DNA from: Thermopolyspora sp040678635
GTDB taxonomy: Bacteria; Actinomycetota; Actinomycetes; Streptosporangiales; Streptosporangiaceae
Direction: 5' to 3'
DNA: 64,000 nt
Assembly: GCF_040678635.1 (NCBI RefSeq)
Contig: NZ_JBFATZ010000026.1
Span: forward strand, 1 to 64,000
The translations under genes and the position numbers were made by a program. Of the stretch, positions 1-7,204 are shown piece after piece. Under the pieces are notes generated by a model. It was not told the DNA's origin and ran no database searches. It worked only from the letters and a program-made list of their open reading frames with translations. The first letter of the stretch is position 1. The number at the start of each line of letters is the position of its first letter.

Positions 1-353
1 ATTACACTATCGACATGGCCCCGCCGCCGACCCGCCAGCTTCTGGAGGAAACCGTGACCACCTACGTCACCGAGAACAGCCCCTGGGCACAAAACCTCTA
101 CCGCAAAGGCCAAGCCGAAGCAGAGGCGAGAGGAGAGGCGAAAGGCCACGCAAAGGGACAAGCCGAAGGAGTGGCGTCCTCCGTGCTCTCCGTCCTCCGC
201 CTGCGCGGCATCGAGGTTCCCCCCGACCGGCACCGGCAGATCAGCACCTGCACCGACCTCACCCTCCTGGGCCTGTGGCTGCAACGCGCCCTCGACGCCG
301 GCCACATCGACGACCTCTTCGACGACACTCCAGGACCGCCGCCCCAGCCCTAG
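1..353 (+). CDS. C-terminal part of an Rpn/transposase-like protein (5' end outside window)
   Basis: The reading frame is already open at base 3, so the gene begins before the window; an internal ATG lies at 15. The visible product has an LLEETVTTYVTEN segment, then an E/A/G/K-rich charged linker (RKGQAEAEARGEAKG...), then a short domain ending in CTDLTLLGLWLQRAL and IDDLF. From memory this layout matches the C-terminal tail of actinobacterial proteins related to Rpn recombination-promoting nucleases/PD-(D/E)XK transposases. The nuclease core would lie upstream and cannot be seen, so the function is inferred. A second copy of the tail follows at 514-797. Confidence 0.6.
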   Translation, partial: YTIDMAPPPTRQLLEETVTTYVTENSPWAQNLYRKGQAEAEARGEAKGHAKGQAEGVASSVLSVLRLRGIEVPPDRHRQISTCTDLTLLGLWLQRALDAGHIDDLFDDTPGPPPQP

Positions 354-404
354 CGAACGCCGACACGCCCCAAGACCGCCCAGCCCAGCCTCCGACTTCG
401 ACGG

Positions 405-797
405 GTGCACCGCCCCGCCATGCTCGGGACCCGCAGGCGATCGCGGCGGCCGACCATACCTGCCTCGAACGCCGCGCTCCGTGATGAAAAAAGTCCTCGC
501 GCGCCGCGGACCCGTCGACTTCTGGAAAAGACCGTGACCACCTACATCACCGAGAACAGCCCCTGGGCACAAAACCTCTACCGCAAAGGCCAAGCCGAGG
601 CACGAGCCGAAGGAGTGGCGTCCTCCGTGCTCTCCGTCCTCCGCCTGCGCGGCATCGAGGTTCCCCCCGACCGGCACCGGCAGATCAGCACCTGCACGGA
701 CCTCACCCTCCTGGGCCTGTGGCTGCAACGCGCCCTTGACGCCGCACACATCGACGACCTCTTCGACGACACCCCCAAACCCCAGCCCCAGCCCTAG
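405..797 (+). pseudogene. Duplicated C-terminal fragment of the preceding Rpn-like gene
   Basis: From about 514 onward this frame repeats the preceding gene nearly residue for residue (LLEKTVTTYITEN ... GVASSVLSVLRLRG ... IDDLFDDTP). It lacks 12 residues (36 bp) of the charged linker. The first ~36 codons do not resemble the family and look like fortuitous coding sequence, so the copy has no nuclease domain of its own. A partial tandem duplication leaving a gene remnant is the simplest reading. Translation from the ATG at 405 is possible but not supported by a clear ribosome binding site. Confidence 0.6.
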
Positions 798-837
798 CAA
801 GTTGCGAGTCGTCGTGCGGGCGTTGGCGGGTCGTGTG

Positions 838-1044
838 TTATTCGGGGCGGAAGGATAGGTTTCGTTCCGCGAGTGCGTCGCGGAGGATGCGTACGGCCTT
901 CGGTCCCATGCCGTGCAGCTTGAGCAGCTCGGACTCGGTAGTCTCGGTGAGCTGCTCCAGACGGGTGTAGCCTGCGCCGATCAAGGCTCTCGTCGCCGGG
1001 GCACTTACTTTGGGTAGGTTCGTCTCGCCGGGTTCCGTTTGCAC
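838..1044 (-). CDS. Small helix-hairpin-helix DNA-binding protein
   Basis: A 68-residue product with a GTG start. Its central segment (ATRALIGAGYTRLEQL ... ESELLKLHGMGPKAVRIL) has the two helices and G-M-G-P hairpin of the helix-hairpin-helix fold, as in the RNA polymerase alpha C-terminal domain and RuvA-type proteins. Stand-alone proteins of this size are common in actinomycetes and are usually called hypothetical DNA-binding proteins. The motif implies non-specific contact with the DNA backbone; the role is unknown. It stands alone, convergent with the upstream remnant. Confidence 0.7.
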   Translation of the reverse strand: MQTEPGETNLPKVSAPATRALIGAGYTRLEQLTETTESELLKLHGMGPKAVRILRDALAERNLSFRPE

Positions 1045-1243
1045 AGATCAACGGTAGCCGAGTGGTCGCTGCCCACGGTGTCGGTGTCCGGGGTGGAGTA
1101 GCGCTTTCCCTGGAGATCGACTGCGGTCATCACTTCTCATCACATTCCGTGATTGCGTGAACACGAATTCCGCTACTCTCGAAGGTGCTGTGTCGCCATG
1201 ACAGGAGACCGGCACCAGCATTTAGGAGAAGGGGTACCCAACG

Positions 1244-1384
1244 GTGGGAAAGCATGAGGACCCGGACAGAAATCCTTCGGACAAGCCGGTGGAGAAGCCG
1301 AAGCAGACGCCGGCCAGTGCGAACGGGAGCAGGCCCAAGGACCCCGGCAAGCACGGTGGCAAGGGGAGTAAGGACGGCAAGTGA
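1244..1384 (+). CDS. 46-residue basic peptide, coupled to the following methyltransferase
   Basis: A GTG start at 1244 gives MGKHEDPDRNPSDKP... and ends ...GKHGGKGSKDGK, then TGA at 1382-1384. The TGA overlaps the GTG start of the methyltransferase (GTGA at 1381-1384), which argues for translational coupling. A purine-rich tract (AGGAGAAGGGG, 1224-1234) precedes the start, and an in-frame stop at 1223 rules out a longer protein. It has no cysteine and no hydrophobic segment; it is rich in Lys, Gly, Pro, Asp and contains Asn-Gly and Asp-Pro pairs. Small peptide genes beside isoaspartyl-methyltransferase homologues occur in some RiPP clusters, so it may be the substrate. That is inference. Confidence 0.5.
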   Translation: MGKHEDPDRNPSDKPVEKPKQTPASANGSRPKDPGKHGGKGSKDGK

Positions 1385-2526
1385 GAATCGGTGAGCGTAT
1401 TTCCGCTCTCACCGAGCTGTTGACGGAGCTCGATGACAGGTGGCGTGGCGCGCTGGTGGCGGTGCCGCGCCACTTGTTCATTCCGGAGAGGGCCTGGGTC
1501 CACCTGGAAGACGGGGCGGGGTATCCGATCGACCGAGCGGTGGATGAGGAGAAGTGGCTGGACGCCGTCTACTCCAACGAGGTGGCGATCATTACGCAGT
1601 TGGACGACGGCAGGGCGGACATCACGACGGGAAAGGGCGAGTACACCTCGTCGTGTTCCTCGCCGGATGCGGTGATCTGGAGTCTGGATCTGCTTGACCC
1701 GTACCAGGGTGACGTGGTTTTGGAGATCGGTACGGGTACGGGGTGGACCGCTGGACTGCTGGCTCACGTGCTGGGGGACGAGAACGTGACCAGTGTGGAG
1801 ATCGATCGGGACGTGTCCGCGTCGGCCGCGGAGAATCTGCGGAGTGCCGGTCATGCGCCGTCGTTGGTCGTGGGCGACGGGGCCGAGGGGTGGCCGGAAG
1901 GTGCGCCTTACGATCGTGTGCATGTGACGGCCGGAGTCACGAGCGTTCCTTATGCGTGGGTGGAGCAGACGCGGCCCGGCGGCGTGATAGTGATGCCCTG
2001 GATGCCACGGTGGGAGGGCGGTCACCTGACCTGCCTGGTGGTCACCGGTGATGGTACGGCGGTGGGCAGGTTTCACGGCGGGGTTCGTTATATGCCGCTG
2101 CGGTCTCAGCGGGTTGTCCATCCGAGCCTGAGCGGATCACACCGGGAATCGACGACCTTGCTGGACCCGCGCCGGGTGGTGCGGTCCTCGGTGGGAGCCG
2201 ACATCGCCATCGCCGGGATGCTGCCGGATGTCTACGGCTCCTATGCCGACGATGAGGACGGCGGCGGGTTCCGGCTGTGGCTGTGGTCGGAGGACTCTGA
2301 CGCGCAGGCCCGCTACACACCCGGCTACGAGCGGGTCACGGTGTTCCAGCGGGGGCCACGGAATCTCTGGGATGAGCTGGAGGCCGCGTATCTGCGCTGG
2401 GTGTCGCTGGGCATGCCGGATCGTGAGCGGTTCGGGCTGATGGTGACGCCGGAGGGGCAGTACGTGTGGCTGGATCATCCGGATAATCCGGTCACGCTTG
2501 GCCGTACAGGGTTGGCAGGTCGATGA
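1381..2526 (+). CDS. Protein-L-isoaspartate O-methyltransferase-like SAM enzyme
   Basis: A 381-residue protein with the N-terminal helical region VPRHLFIPERAW, the PIMT substrate loop TSSCSSPDAVIW (residues 89-100) and SAM motif I, VLEIGTGTGWTAG (about 113-125). Further on are EID (motif II region), GDGAEGWP and the YDRVHVTAGV strand. PIMTs methylate the alpha-carboxyl of isoaspartate; actinomycetes also have divergent forms with a long C-terminal extension that act on RiPP precursors (OlvS-type and graspetide-type). This enzyme is longer than housekeeping PIMT (about 210 residues), which fits that class. The GTG start overlaps the stop of the peptide gene. The 3' end overlaps the antisense remnant of a broken ATPase gene. 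Confidence 0.8.
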   Translation: MRIGERISALTELLTELDDRWRGALVAVPRHLFIPERAWVHLEDGAGYPIDRAVDEEKWLDAVYSNEVAIITQLDDGRADITTGKGEYTSSCSSPDAVIWSLDLLDPYQGDVVLEIGTGTGWTAGLLAHVLGDENVTSVEIDRDVSASAAENLRSAGHAPSLVVGDGAEGWPEGAPYDRVHVTAGVTSVPYAWVEQTRPGGVIVMPWMPRWEGGHLTCLVVTGDGTAVGRFHGGVRYMPLRSQRVVHPSLSGSHRESTTLLDPRRVVRSSVGADIAIAGMLPDVYGSYADDEDGGGFRLWLWSEDSDAQARYTPGYERVTVFQRGPRNLWDELEAAYLRWVSLGMPDRERFGLMVTPEGQYVWLDHPDNPVTLGRTGLAGR

Positions 2527-2614
2527 GGTGGATGTCGGGTGACGCGTCGGCCGCGGCGCGGGCCTTGTCGTTGAAGCCGGTGCCGCTGAAGCAGGCCAGG
2601 GTGTGGGTGGTGTC
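2492..2614 (-). pseudogene. 3' fragment of a DUF234-type ATPase gene, cut off by the IS element
   Basis: On the minus strand this reads D-TTHTLACFSGTGF ... IHLIDLPTLYG then TGA at 2494-2492. From memory this resembles the C-terminus of AAA ATPases with a DUF234 domain. The upstream part of the same gene appears at 4133-4307 (PLLAIGEAKW ... HLRDLIAQTGRY). Joining the codon before the element (GRY) to the first codon after it (DTTHTL) restores one reading frame, so the insertion broke an existing gene. The fragment overlaps the 3' end of the methyltransferase gene by 35 bases. Confidence 0.6.
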
Positions 2615-2830
2615 TTGACGCGCTCCCCGGCCTGAAGGCCGGGGATTCAGCCTGTGCCGCGTGTGCGGCACTTCTGTGGCTTCCTGTTTCACCGGGTCCC
2701 GCCCTCCGCTAGGCGGCGGGTCTTACGGTCCCTCCGCAGGCGTTTAACCTGTCCGCCCGTCCGGCGGCCAGGATGTTCTTGGCGGCGTTGACGTCCCGGT
2801 CGTGGACCGCCCCGCACGGGCAGGCCCATG
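2615..2830 (-). ncRNA. Probable omega/reRNA region of tnpB
   Basis: TnpB guide RNAs are known to come from the 3' end of tnpB through the right end of the element, with the guide reading into flanking DNA. This stretch has the expected content: the tnpB 3' end, GC-rich inverted repeats (a GTGCCGC...GCGGCAC stem near 2654-2671 and the terminal stem 2625-2644) and the right-end boundary at 2615. The predicted guide would be the flanking sequence of the broken ATPase gene starting GACACCACC. The RNA is inferred from family knowledge, not from a visible promoter. Confidence 0.4.
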
Positions 2831-3860
2831 ACCGGACGTTCAGCGGCATGGACTCGGCGACCGCCCCGCACGCCGAGCACAGCTTCGAACTGGGGAACCA
2901 GCGGTCGATCCTCACCAGGGTCCGGCCGTACCGGGCGGCCTTGTAGGCCAGCATGTTCACGAACGCCGACCATCCGGCGTCGTGCACGGACTTGGCCAGT
3001 TTCGTGCGGGCCAGGCCCTTCACCGCCAGGTCCTCCACCATCACCGCTTGGTTCTCGCGGATGATCGCGGTGGAGAGCTTGTGCGCGAAGTCCCGGCGCG
3101 CGTCGGCCACCCTCACGTGAGCGCGGGCGACCTTGACGGTGGCCTTCTTCCTGTTCGCAGACCCCTTCGCCTTGCGGGACAGGGCCTGCTGCGCCTTGCG
3201 CAACCGCCGTTCGGCGCGGCGCAGAAACCGGGGGTTGCCGATCTTCCGGCCGTCCGACAGCACCGCGAAATGCCTCAGCCCCAGGTCGATCCCGACCTCG
3301 GCGGCCGTCCGCGGCAGCGACTCGGCGGCGACCTCGACCACGAACGAGGCGAAGTACCGACCGGCCGCGTCCTTGACCACCGTCACGCTCGACGGCTCGG
3401 ACGGCAGGCGGCGGGACCACTTCACCGTAACGTCGCCGATCTTCGGCAGGCGCAGCCTCCCGCCCGCCGTGACCGCGAAGCGGGCGTTGCGGGTGAAGCG
3501 AATCGCCTGCCGGTTGTCCTTGCGAGACCGGAACCGGGGCGGGGCGATGCCCGGGCCCTTGCGCTTGCCGGACAGGGAGGCGAAGAAGTTGCGGTAGGCG
3601 GTGTTCAGGTCGGCCAGTGCCTGCTGGAGCACCACCGCGCAGACCTCGCCCAGCCAGGCCCGCTCCGGGGCCTTCTTCGCCTCGGTGATGACCCGCCTGG
3701 ACAGCTCGCCATCGGAGATGTACGGCAGCCCTTGCTCGTAGGCGTCCTGCCGGGCGCGCAGCCCGTCGTTGTACACCGTCCGCGCGCACCCGAACGCCTT
3801 GGCCAGCGCGCGACGCTGACCAGGGGTCGGGTAGAGGCGGAAGTTGTACCTGAGCTGCAC
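2709..3860 (-). CDS. tnpB: RNA-guided nuclease TnpB
   Basis: A 383-residue protein, full length for TnpB. The N-terminal helix-turn-helix region (YPTPGQRRALAKAFG) is followed by the OrfB domain and the RuvC-like nuclease. Candidate catalytic residues are D192 in GIDLGLRHFAV, E276 in VMVEDLAVKGL and D354/D356 in HDRDVNAAKNI. A zinc ribbon (CSACG ... CPCG, residues 328-350) sits between the last two motifs. All expected residues are present, so it is probably active. TnpB cuts DNA guided by RNA from the element's right end and helps retain the element at donor sites. The ATG follows the divergent promoter region shared with the small gene at 3898. Confidence 0.93.
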   Translation of the reverse strand: MQLRYNFRLYPTPGQRRALAKAFGCARTVYNDGLRARQDAYEQGLPYISDGELSRRVITEAKKAPERAWLGEVCAVVLQQALADLNTAYRNFFASLSGKRKGPGIAPPRFRSRKDNRQAIRFTRNARFAVTAGGRLRLPKIGDVTVKWSRRLPSEPSSVTVVKDAAGRYFASFVVEVAAESLPRTAAEVGIDLGLRHFAVLSDGRKIGNPRFLRRAERRLRKAQQALSRKAKGSANRKKATVKVARAHVRVADARRDFAHKLSTAIIRENQAVMVEDLAVKGLARTKLAKSVHDAGWSAFVNMLAYKAARYGRTLVRIDRWFPSSKLCSACGAVAESMPLNVRSWACPCGAVHDRDVNAAKNILAAGRADRLNACGGTVRPAA

Positions 3861-3897
3861 GGTTCGATCTTACCCGGTGTGACACTACGATGGTGTC

Positions 3898-4047
3898 ATG
3901 ATTCGGATTACGCTCCGGCTCCCCGATGACGTCCACACCCGGGTGGCCGCCCGCGCCGAGACCGAACGAAGATCCCTGAACTCTCAGATCGTGCACCTGC
4001 TTGAGATCGCGCTCGCCGCCGACGAGGCGCACGACGAATCGCCTTGA
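3898..4047 (+). CDS. Small ribbon-helix-helix (Arc-type) protein carried by the IS
   Basis: A 49-residue product beginning MIRITLRLPDDVHTRV and continuing RSLNSQIVHLLEIAL. This is the ribbon-helix-helix pattern: a short alternating beta strand (RITLRLP), helix A, a turn with serine and asparagine (RRSLNSQI), then helix B. Arc/CopG/HicB-like proteins bind operators as dimers. It lies inside the element and is transcribed away from tnpB; the two starts are only 37 bases apart, so it may repress tnpB or itself. It could also be an antitoxin-like remnant; no toxin gene is adjacent. Confidence 0.7.
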   Translation: MIRITLRLPDDVHTRVAARAETERRSLNSQIVHLLEIALAADEAHDESP

Positions 4048-4132
4048 TGGCGATTCGTCTTTCCCTGCCCCGCTACGCGGGAGAGTCCGCTTCACCCCCG
4101 GCCTGAAGGCCGGAGCACTGCGGACGACTCAG

Positions 4133-4307
4133 GTAGCGGCCCGTCTGGGCGATCAGGTCGCGGAGGTGGCGGAGGCGGTCGATGTGGGGATGCCCATGGT
4201 GTCGTCCACTTGGCCTCGCCGATGGCCAGCAGGGGTGGCTTCGAGTTTTCGGCGATGCCGATGACGGCGATGACCACGGCGTCAATCAACAACCCCAAGG
4301 CCCGCAT
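4133..4307 (-). pseudogene. Central fragment of the broken DUF234-type ATPase gene
   Basis: The minus strand reads IDAVVIAVIGIAENS and PLLAIGEAKW in one frame, then HIDRLRHLRDLIAQTGRY in another. A frameshift therefore lies near 4190-4215, besides the IS insertion at 4132/4133. The GEAKW segment recalls the nuclease-like C-terminal region of DUF234 ATPases. The first half of the gene is missing, since the sequence above 4310 does not continue the family. The gene was already decaying or decayed after the insertion. Confidence 0.5.
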
Positions 4308-4340
4308 CGGCCACGAAATCGACCGGTCGCCCCACGGATA

Positions 4341-4371
4341 TAGAAGTGCAGTTACATTAACTGTACTTCTA
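4341..4371. promoter_or_regulatory. AT-rich 14-bp inverted repeat beyond the SIS gene
   Basis: Arms TAGAAGTGCAGTTA and TAACTGTACTTCTA, separated by CAT, match at 13 of 14 positions. The low GC content is conspicuous in this genome. It lies 19 bases past the stop codon of the SIS gene and beside the broken ATPase gene. It could be a regulator operator, an attachment-like site or a stem at the end of the transcript; it lacks the GC stem and T-run of a usual terminator. Confidence 0.5.
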
Positions 4372-4389
4372 CAAGCATCCCCCGGCTGG

Positions 4390-5334
4390 TCAGCTCTTCC
4401 AGAGTTCGGCGGCGATCAGTTCGGCCACCAGGGTTTCGGTCAGCAGGGCGACGTCGGGGTCGTCGTCGTGCCGGTAGCGGATGGCGGCCGCCTGGCCCTG
4501 GGCCTCGCCGCCGACCGCGAGGACCGTGGAGGCGCGGGCGCGGATCCACTCCATCGCCTGTTCGTCGTGGCGGGAGCCGGTGTAGAGGATGGCGCGGTAG
4601 TCGCGGGTCTTGGTGAGGTAGACGTCCACGTGGGCCCAGTCGCCGGTTTCGCAGGCGTCAGCTTGGCGGCGCGGTCCCTCGCGGAACATCAGGGCCGACT
4701 GCTCTGCTGAGGAGAGGCGCTCGGCGGGGGCGATCGTGTAGACGCCGTCGGGGCCGTCGAGGAGTGCGACCGCCTCGGGCAGCCACTCGTCGCGGCGGTC
4801 GAGCAGGTCGGCGGTGGCCTCGGCGGCACGGCGTACGAGGTCGGCGACCTGGCGGTGGCCGCCGGGGAGGAGGGTGAGCAGGAGGGCCAGGGTGTGCTGG
4901 AAGGTGCGGCAGGCGACGCCGCCGCGTTCCTCGCCCGCCAGCATGGGGACGACGAGGTCGGTCGTCTGGGTGATGGGTGAGTCGGGCGTGTTGGTGAGGG
5001 CCACCGTGAAGGAGCGGCCGGTGTGACGGGCGAGGGCGTCGAGGGTCTCGCGGCTGCCGCCGGTGGCCGAGATGGCGATGGCGACGGTGCTGGGGCCGGG
5101 CGGGGTGCCGAGGGTGGCGGAGGCGTACTCGGCCGTCGCGTCGGTTCCGGCAGCGCGCAGGCGTTGCGCGGCCACGCCTGCGGCGTAGCGGGAGCTGCCC
5201 ATGCCGAGGAAGATGATCCGGTCGAAACGGTTGGGTAGGCCCGCGAACGGGGCGGTCCGGTCGAGGGCTTCGGCCAGCGCCTTCAGGGCCTCGGGCTTGG
5301 CTTCGAGGTCCTTGCGGTACAGCTCGGGGTCCAC
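4390..5334 (-). CDS. Double-SIS sugar isomerase-like protein
   Basis: The GTG start at 5334 is chosen because AAGGAG lies 4-5 bases upstream; the product is 314 residues. It contains two SIS (phosphosugar-binding) domains: the first has RIIFLGMGSSRYAAG and ISATGGSRETLDAL, the second YTIAPAERLSSAEQS and LKT-like downstream strands. It resembles the isomerase half of glucosamine-6-phosphate synthase (GlmS/AgaS class) without the glutaminase domain, so it probably acts on an amino-sugar phosphate. It follows the sugar-kinase-like gene, suggesting kinase and isomerase/deaminase act in sequence on glucosamine. The exact reaction is inferred. Confidence 0.75.
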   Translation of the reverse strand: MDPELYRKDLEAKPEALKALAEALDRTAPFAGLPNRFDRIIFLGMGSSRYAAGVAAQRLRAAGTDATAEYASATLGTPPGPSTVAIAISATGGSRETLDALARHTGRSFTVALTNTPDSPITQTTDLVVPMLAGEERGGVACRTFQHTLALLLTLLPGGHRQVADLVRRAAEATADLLDRRDEWLPEAVALLDGPDGVYTIAPAERLSSAEQSALMFREGPRRQADACETGDWAHVDVYLTKTRDYRAILYTGSRHDEQAMEWIRARASTVLAVGGEAQGQAAAIRYRHDDDPDVALLTETLVAELIAAELWKS

Positions 5335-5372
5335 GTTTCTCCTTGCGGTCAATCGTTTGAGAACCAGGAACG

Positions 5373-6476
5373 TCAGAACGAGGAACGTGAGAACCAGGAA
5401 CGCAGCACGCCCATGGGCGCGTATCGCCAGCGGGGAAGGTGGCGGGCCGCGTAGATAAGCTCGCGGCATTCCTGCTCGATTTCGAACGGCCGCAGCAGCG
5501 TCGCGTCCAGCAGTTCGGGGTGGCCCGCCTCGGTCAGGGCGGCCAGGTAGGCGTCTCGCAGCTCGTCGCGTGACCTGGCGGCCCAGGCCGCGGTCGCCGC
5601 GGGGTCGGCGCCTCTGCGGCGGACGGCAACCTGGCCCGCGTGGTCGACGCTCGTGCCGAGCTGGGCCAGGTCGCGCGCCGCCGGCTGGAACGCCTCGCCG
5701 TCCGTCACCGTCGGGTTGCCGTCGAAGTCGACGATCGCGTAGCCGTGCCGCCAGCGCAGGATCTGGCCGACGTGCAGGTCGCCGTGGATGCGGATGAGCG
5801 GGGTGGGGGCCGCGTGGGTGAGCGGGGCGAGTTCGCGGCGCAGGTCCGCGGCGTGGGCCGCCAGCCAGGCGCCGTCCTCGCCGTCCGTCAGCGTCAGGGC
5901 GTCGCGCAGTGCCTGTTCGGCGCGCGCCGGCCACGCTCCCGCGCCGGGGGGCGACAGCCGTACCGGGTGGGGGAACGTGTCGGACGGCGTGGCCATCGTC
6001 AGGTGCAGTTCGGCTGCGAGGCGGCCGATCTCGGCCGCGAAGCCGGTGCGGCCGGCCTCGGCCTCGTCCACGCACCACTCCCAGCCGTCCCGGGCGTCGG
6101 GCAGGTAGGCGGTCACCAGCGCGACCAGCGCGTCCTCCCAGAAAACGCACGCGTACGGCGTGGCCGTGCGGGCGAACCCGGCCAGGTGAGCGAGCAGGCC
6201 GGGGGCGGGGTTCGGCCCGCGGACCGGCCGGGGGAACCACTTGACCACCACGGTCTCACCCACGATCACCGAGCGGTGGGTCTGGTCCACCGTGATCGGC
6301 CGTTCGCCCCCCGGTACGGCGGGCAGCGGCGCGAGCGCCCGCACGGAGAAGGGCGGCGGCGGGGCCTCGCCGGCGGCCAGCGCCCGGACGACGGACGAGG
6401 TGACGCCCTCCCCCACTTCAAGGGCGAGCGTCCCGTCGGGGCGACGCGTGACGTGGGGCCAGCCCGAGGCTTCCAC
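5373..6476 (-). CDS. Aminoglycoside-phosphotransferase-fold kinase, likely glucosamine kinase
   Basis: A 367-residue kinase of the APH/maltokinase fold. The catalytic loop HGDLHVGQ lies at 231-238 (D233 as base), followed by the metal-binding IVDFDGNP (about 248-255). VVVKW near residue 77 is the likely ATP-contacting lysine strand. Actinobacterial glucosamine kinases share this fold and commonly sit beside SIS-domain proteins, as here. The GTG start directly follows the TGA of the TetR gene (TGAGTG), so the two are translationally coupled. Substrate assignment comes from context; another hexose or amino sugar is possible. Confidence 0.7.
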   Translation of the reverse strand: MEASGWPHVTRRPDGTLALEVGEGVTSSVVRALAAGEAPPPPFSVRALAPLPAVPGGERPITVDQTHRSVIVGETVVVKWFPRPVRGPNPAPGLLAHLAGFARTATPYACVFWEDALVALVTAYLPDARDGWEWCVDEAEAGRTGFAAEIGRLAAELHLTMATPSDTFPHPVRLSPPGAGAWPARAEQALRDALTLTDGEDGAWLAAHAADLRRELAPLTHAAPTPLIRIHGDLHVGQILRWRHGYAIVDFDGNPTVTDGEAFQPAARDLAQLGTSVDHAGQVAVRRRGADPAATAAWAARSRDELRDAYLAALTEAGHPELLDATLLRPFEIEQECRELIYAARHLPRWRYAPMGVLRSWFSRSSF

Positions 6477-7100
6477 TCAGGCTCCTGAATCCGCGTTCAA
6501 ATCGAGCGGGTGGCCGGTGGCCAGGCGGGCGTATTCGAGGATGAGCTCGACCGCCTTCTCCGGGTCGATCGAATGGTGGCGGGCGATGATGCGGTAGCCG
6601 TACGCGTCCTCAAGGGCGACCAGGTTGCGGGCGATGACCTCCGAATCCTGCGCGAGCGTGAAGACGCCGTGCGCCGCGCCCGTCTCCAGGATCGTCTGGT
6701 ACATCGACACCTGCCGGTCGAACAGCGTGGTCAGCAGCGTGGCGTACACGCTGTTGCGCCCGGCCGCGCCGCCGAGCTCGCACAGCAGCCGTACGCCGGC
6801 GTCGTCGGAGCCCTCGGGCAGCCCGGAGCGGATCGTGATGATCAGCTTGCGCACCGGATCGGCGACCCCGCTGATCTTCTTGACCCGCTGCTCGTAGAAG
6901 CGCTCCATGCCGGCCTGGTGCGCCTCGATCAGCAGATCGCGCACGTTCGGGTAGTGGTACAGCACCGCGCCGGAGGTGAGGCCCGCCGCCTCGGCGATCT
7001 GGTTGAGGTGCACGCCCTCCGACCCGTGCCGGATCATCGCGCGGCGGGCCGCGTCGATGAGGTCGCGCCGCCGGTCCGCCTTGCTCTTGCGCTCCGCCAT
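6477..7100 (-). CDS. TetR-family transcriptional regulator
   Basis: A 207-residue protein from the ATG at 7100, which has GAGG five bases upstream; an ATG 30 bases further up gives 217 residues. The N-terminal helix-turn-helix is clear (HLNQIAEAAGLTSGAVLYHYPNVRDLL, split here over residues 31-57). The rest is a TetR C-terminal ligand domain. It is first in an operon with the kinase and SIS genes and divergent from the FAD oxidoreductase. The palindrome at 7167-7182 is its probable operator, so it likely controls both directions in response to an amine or amino-sugar ligand (inference). Confidence 0.85.
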   Translation of the reverse strand: MAERKSKADRRRDLIDAARRAMIRHGSEGVHLNQIAEAAGLTSGAVLYHYPNVRDLLIEAHQAGMERFYEQRVKKISGVADPVRKLIITIRSGLPEGSDDAGVRLLCELGGAAGRNSVYATLLTTLFDRQVSMYQTILETGAAHGVFTLAQDSEVIARNLVALEDAYGYRIIARHHSIDPEKAVELILEYARLATGHPLDLNADSGA

Positions 7101-7143
7101 TACACCTCGCTTCATCTGCCGCGCCACCATACTCCCCCAGCGC

Positions 7144-7182
7144 TTGACGGGTTGACCAGCCTATATTTGAATCTCGCTTCAA
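7144..7182 (+). promoter_or_regulatory. Promoter and TetR-type operator in the divergent region
   Basis: TTGACG at 7144-7149 and TTGAAT at 7167-7172 are spaced by 17 bases. The -10 hexamer lies inside a palindrome of form TTGAAnCnnGnTTCAA (7167-7182), a typical TetR operator size and symmetry. A TATATT at 7163-7168 is an alternative -10. Binding here would block transcription of the oxidoreductase and affect the divergent tetR operon. Confidence 0.55.
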
Positions 7183-7204
7183 CAAGCGATCGGAGGATCC
7201 CCAG

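Larger units (their letters stand above)
2615..4132 (-). mobile_element. IS605/IS1341-type insertion element (tnpB only, no tnpA)
   Basis: The limits come from the interrupted gene: removing 2615-4132 rejoins GRY|DTTHTL in frame. Both ends carry the same subterminal hairpin core, CCGGCCTGAAGGCCGG (2629-2642 within a longer stem at 2625-2644, and 4098-4113), as expected for single-strand transposition of IS200/IS605 elements. The right end reads TCAA on the minus strand, the cleavage tetranucleotide known for IS608. No target duplication is visible, also typical. Inside are tnpB and a divergent small ribbon-helix-helix gene. No Y1 transposase (tnpA) is present, so mobility would need TnpA from elsewhere. 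Confidence 0.8.

Noticed and set aside
1222..2121. 299-codon minus-strand frame over the methyltransferase
   Set aside because: Antisense shadow of the methyltransferase gene with no domain.
2689..4095. 468-codon minus-strand frame across the IS element
   Set aside because: It overlaps tnpB in another frame and is Gly/Arg-rich; tnpB at 2709-3860 has all domain motifs.
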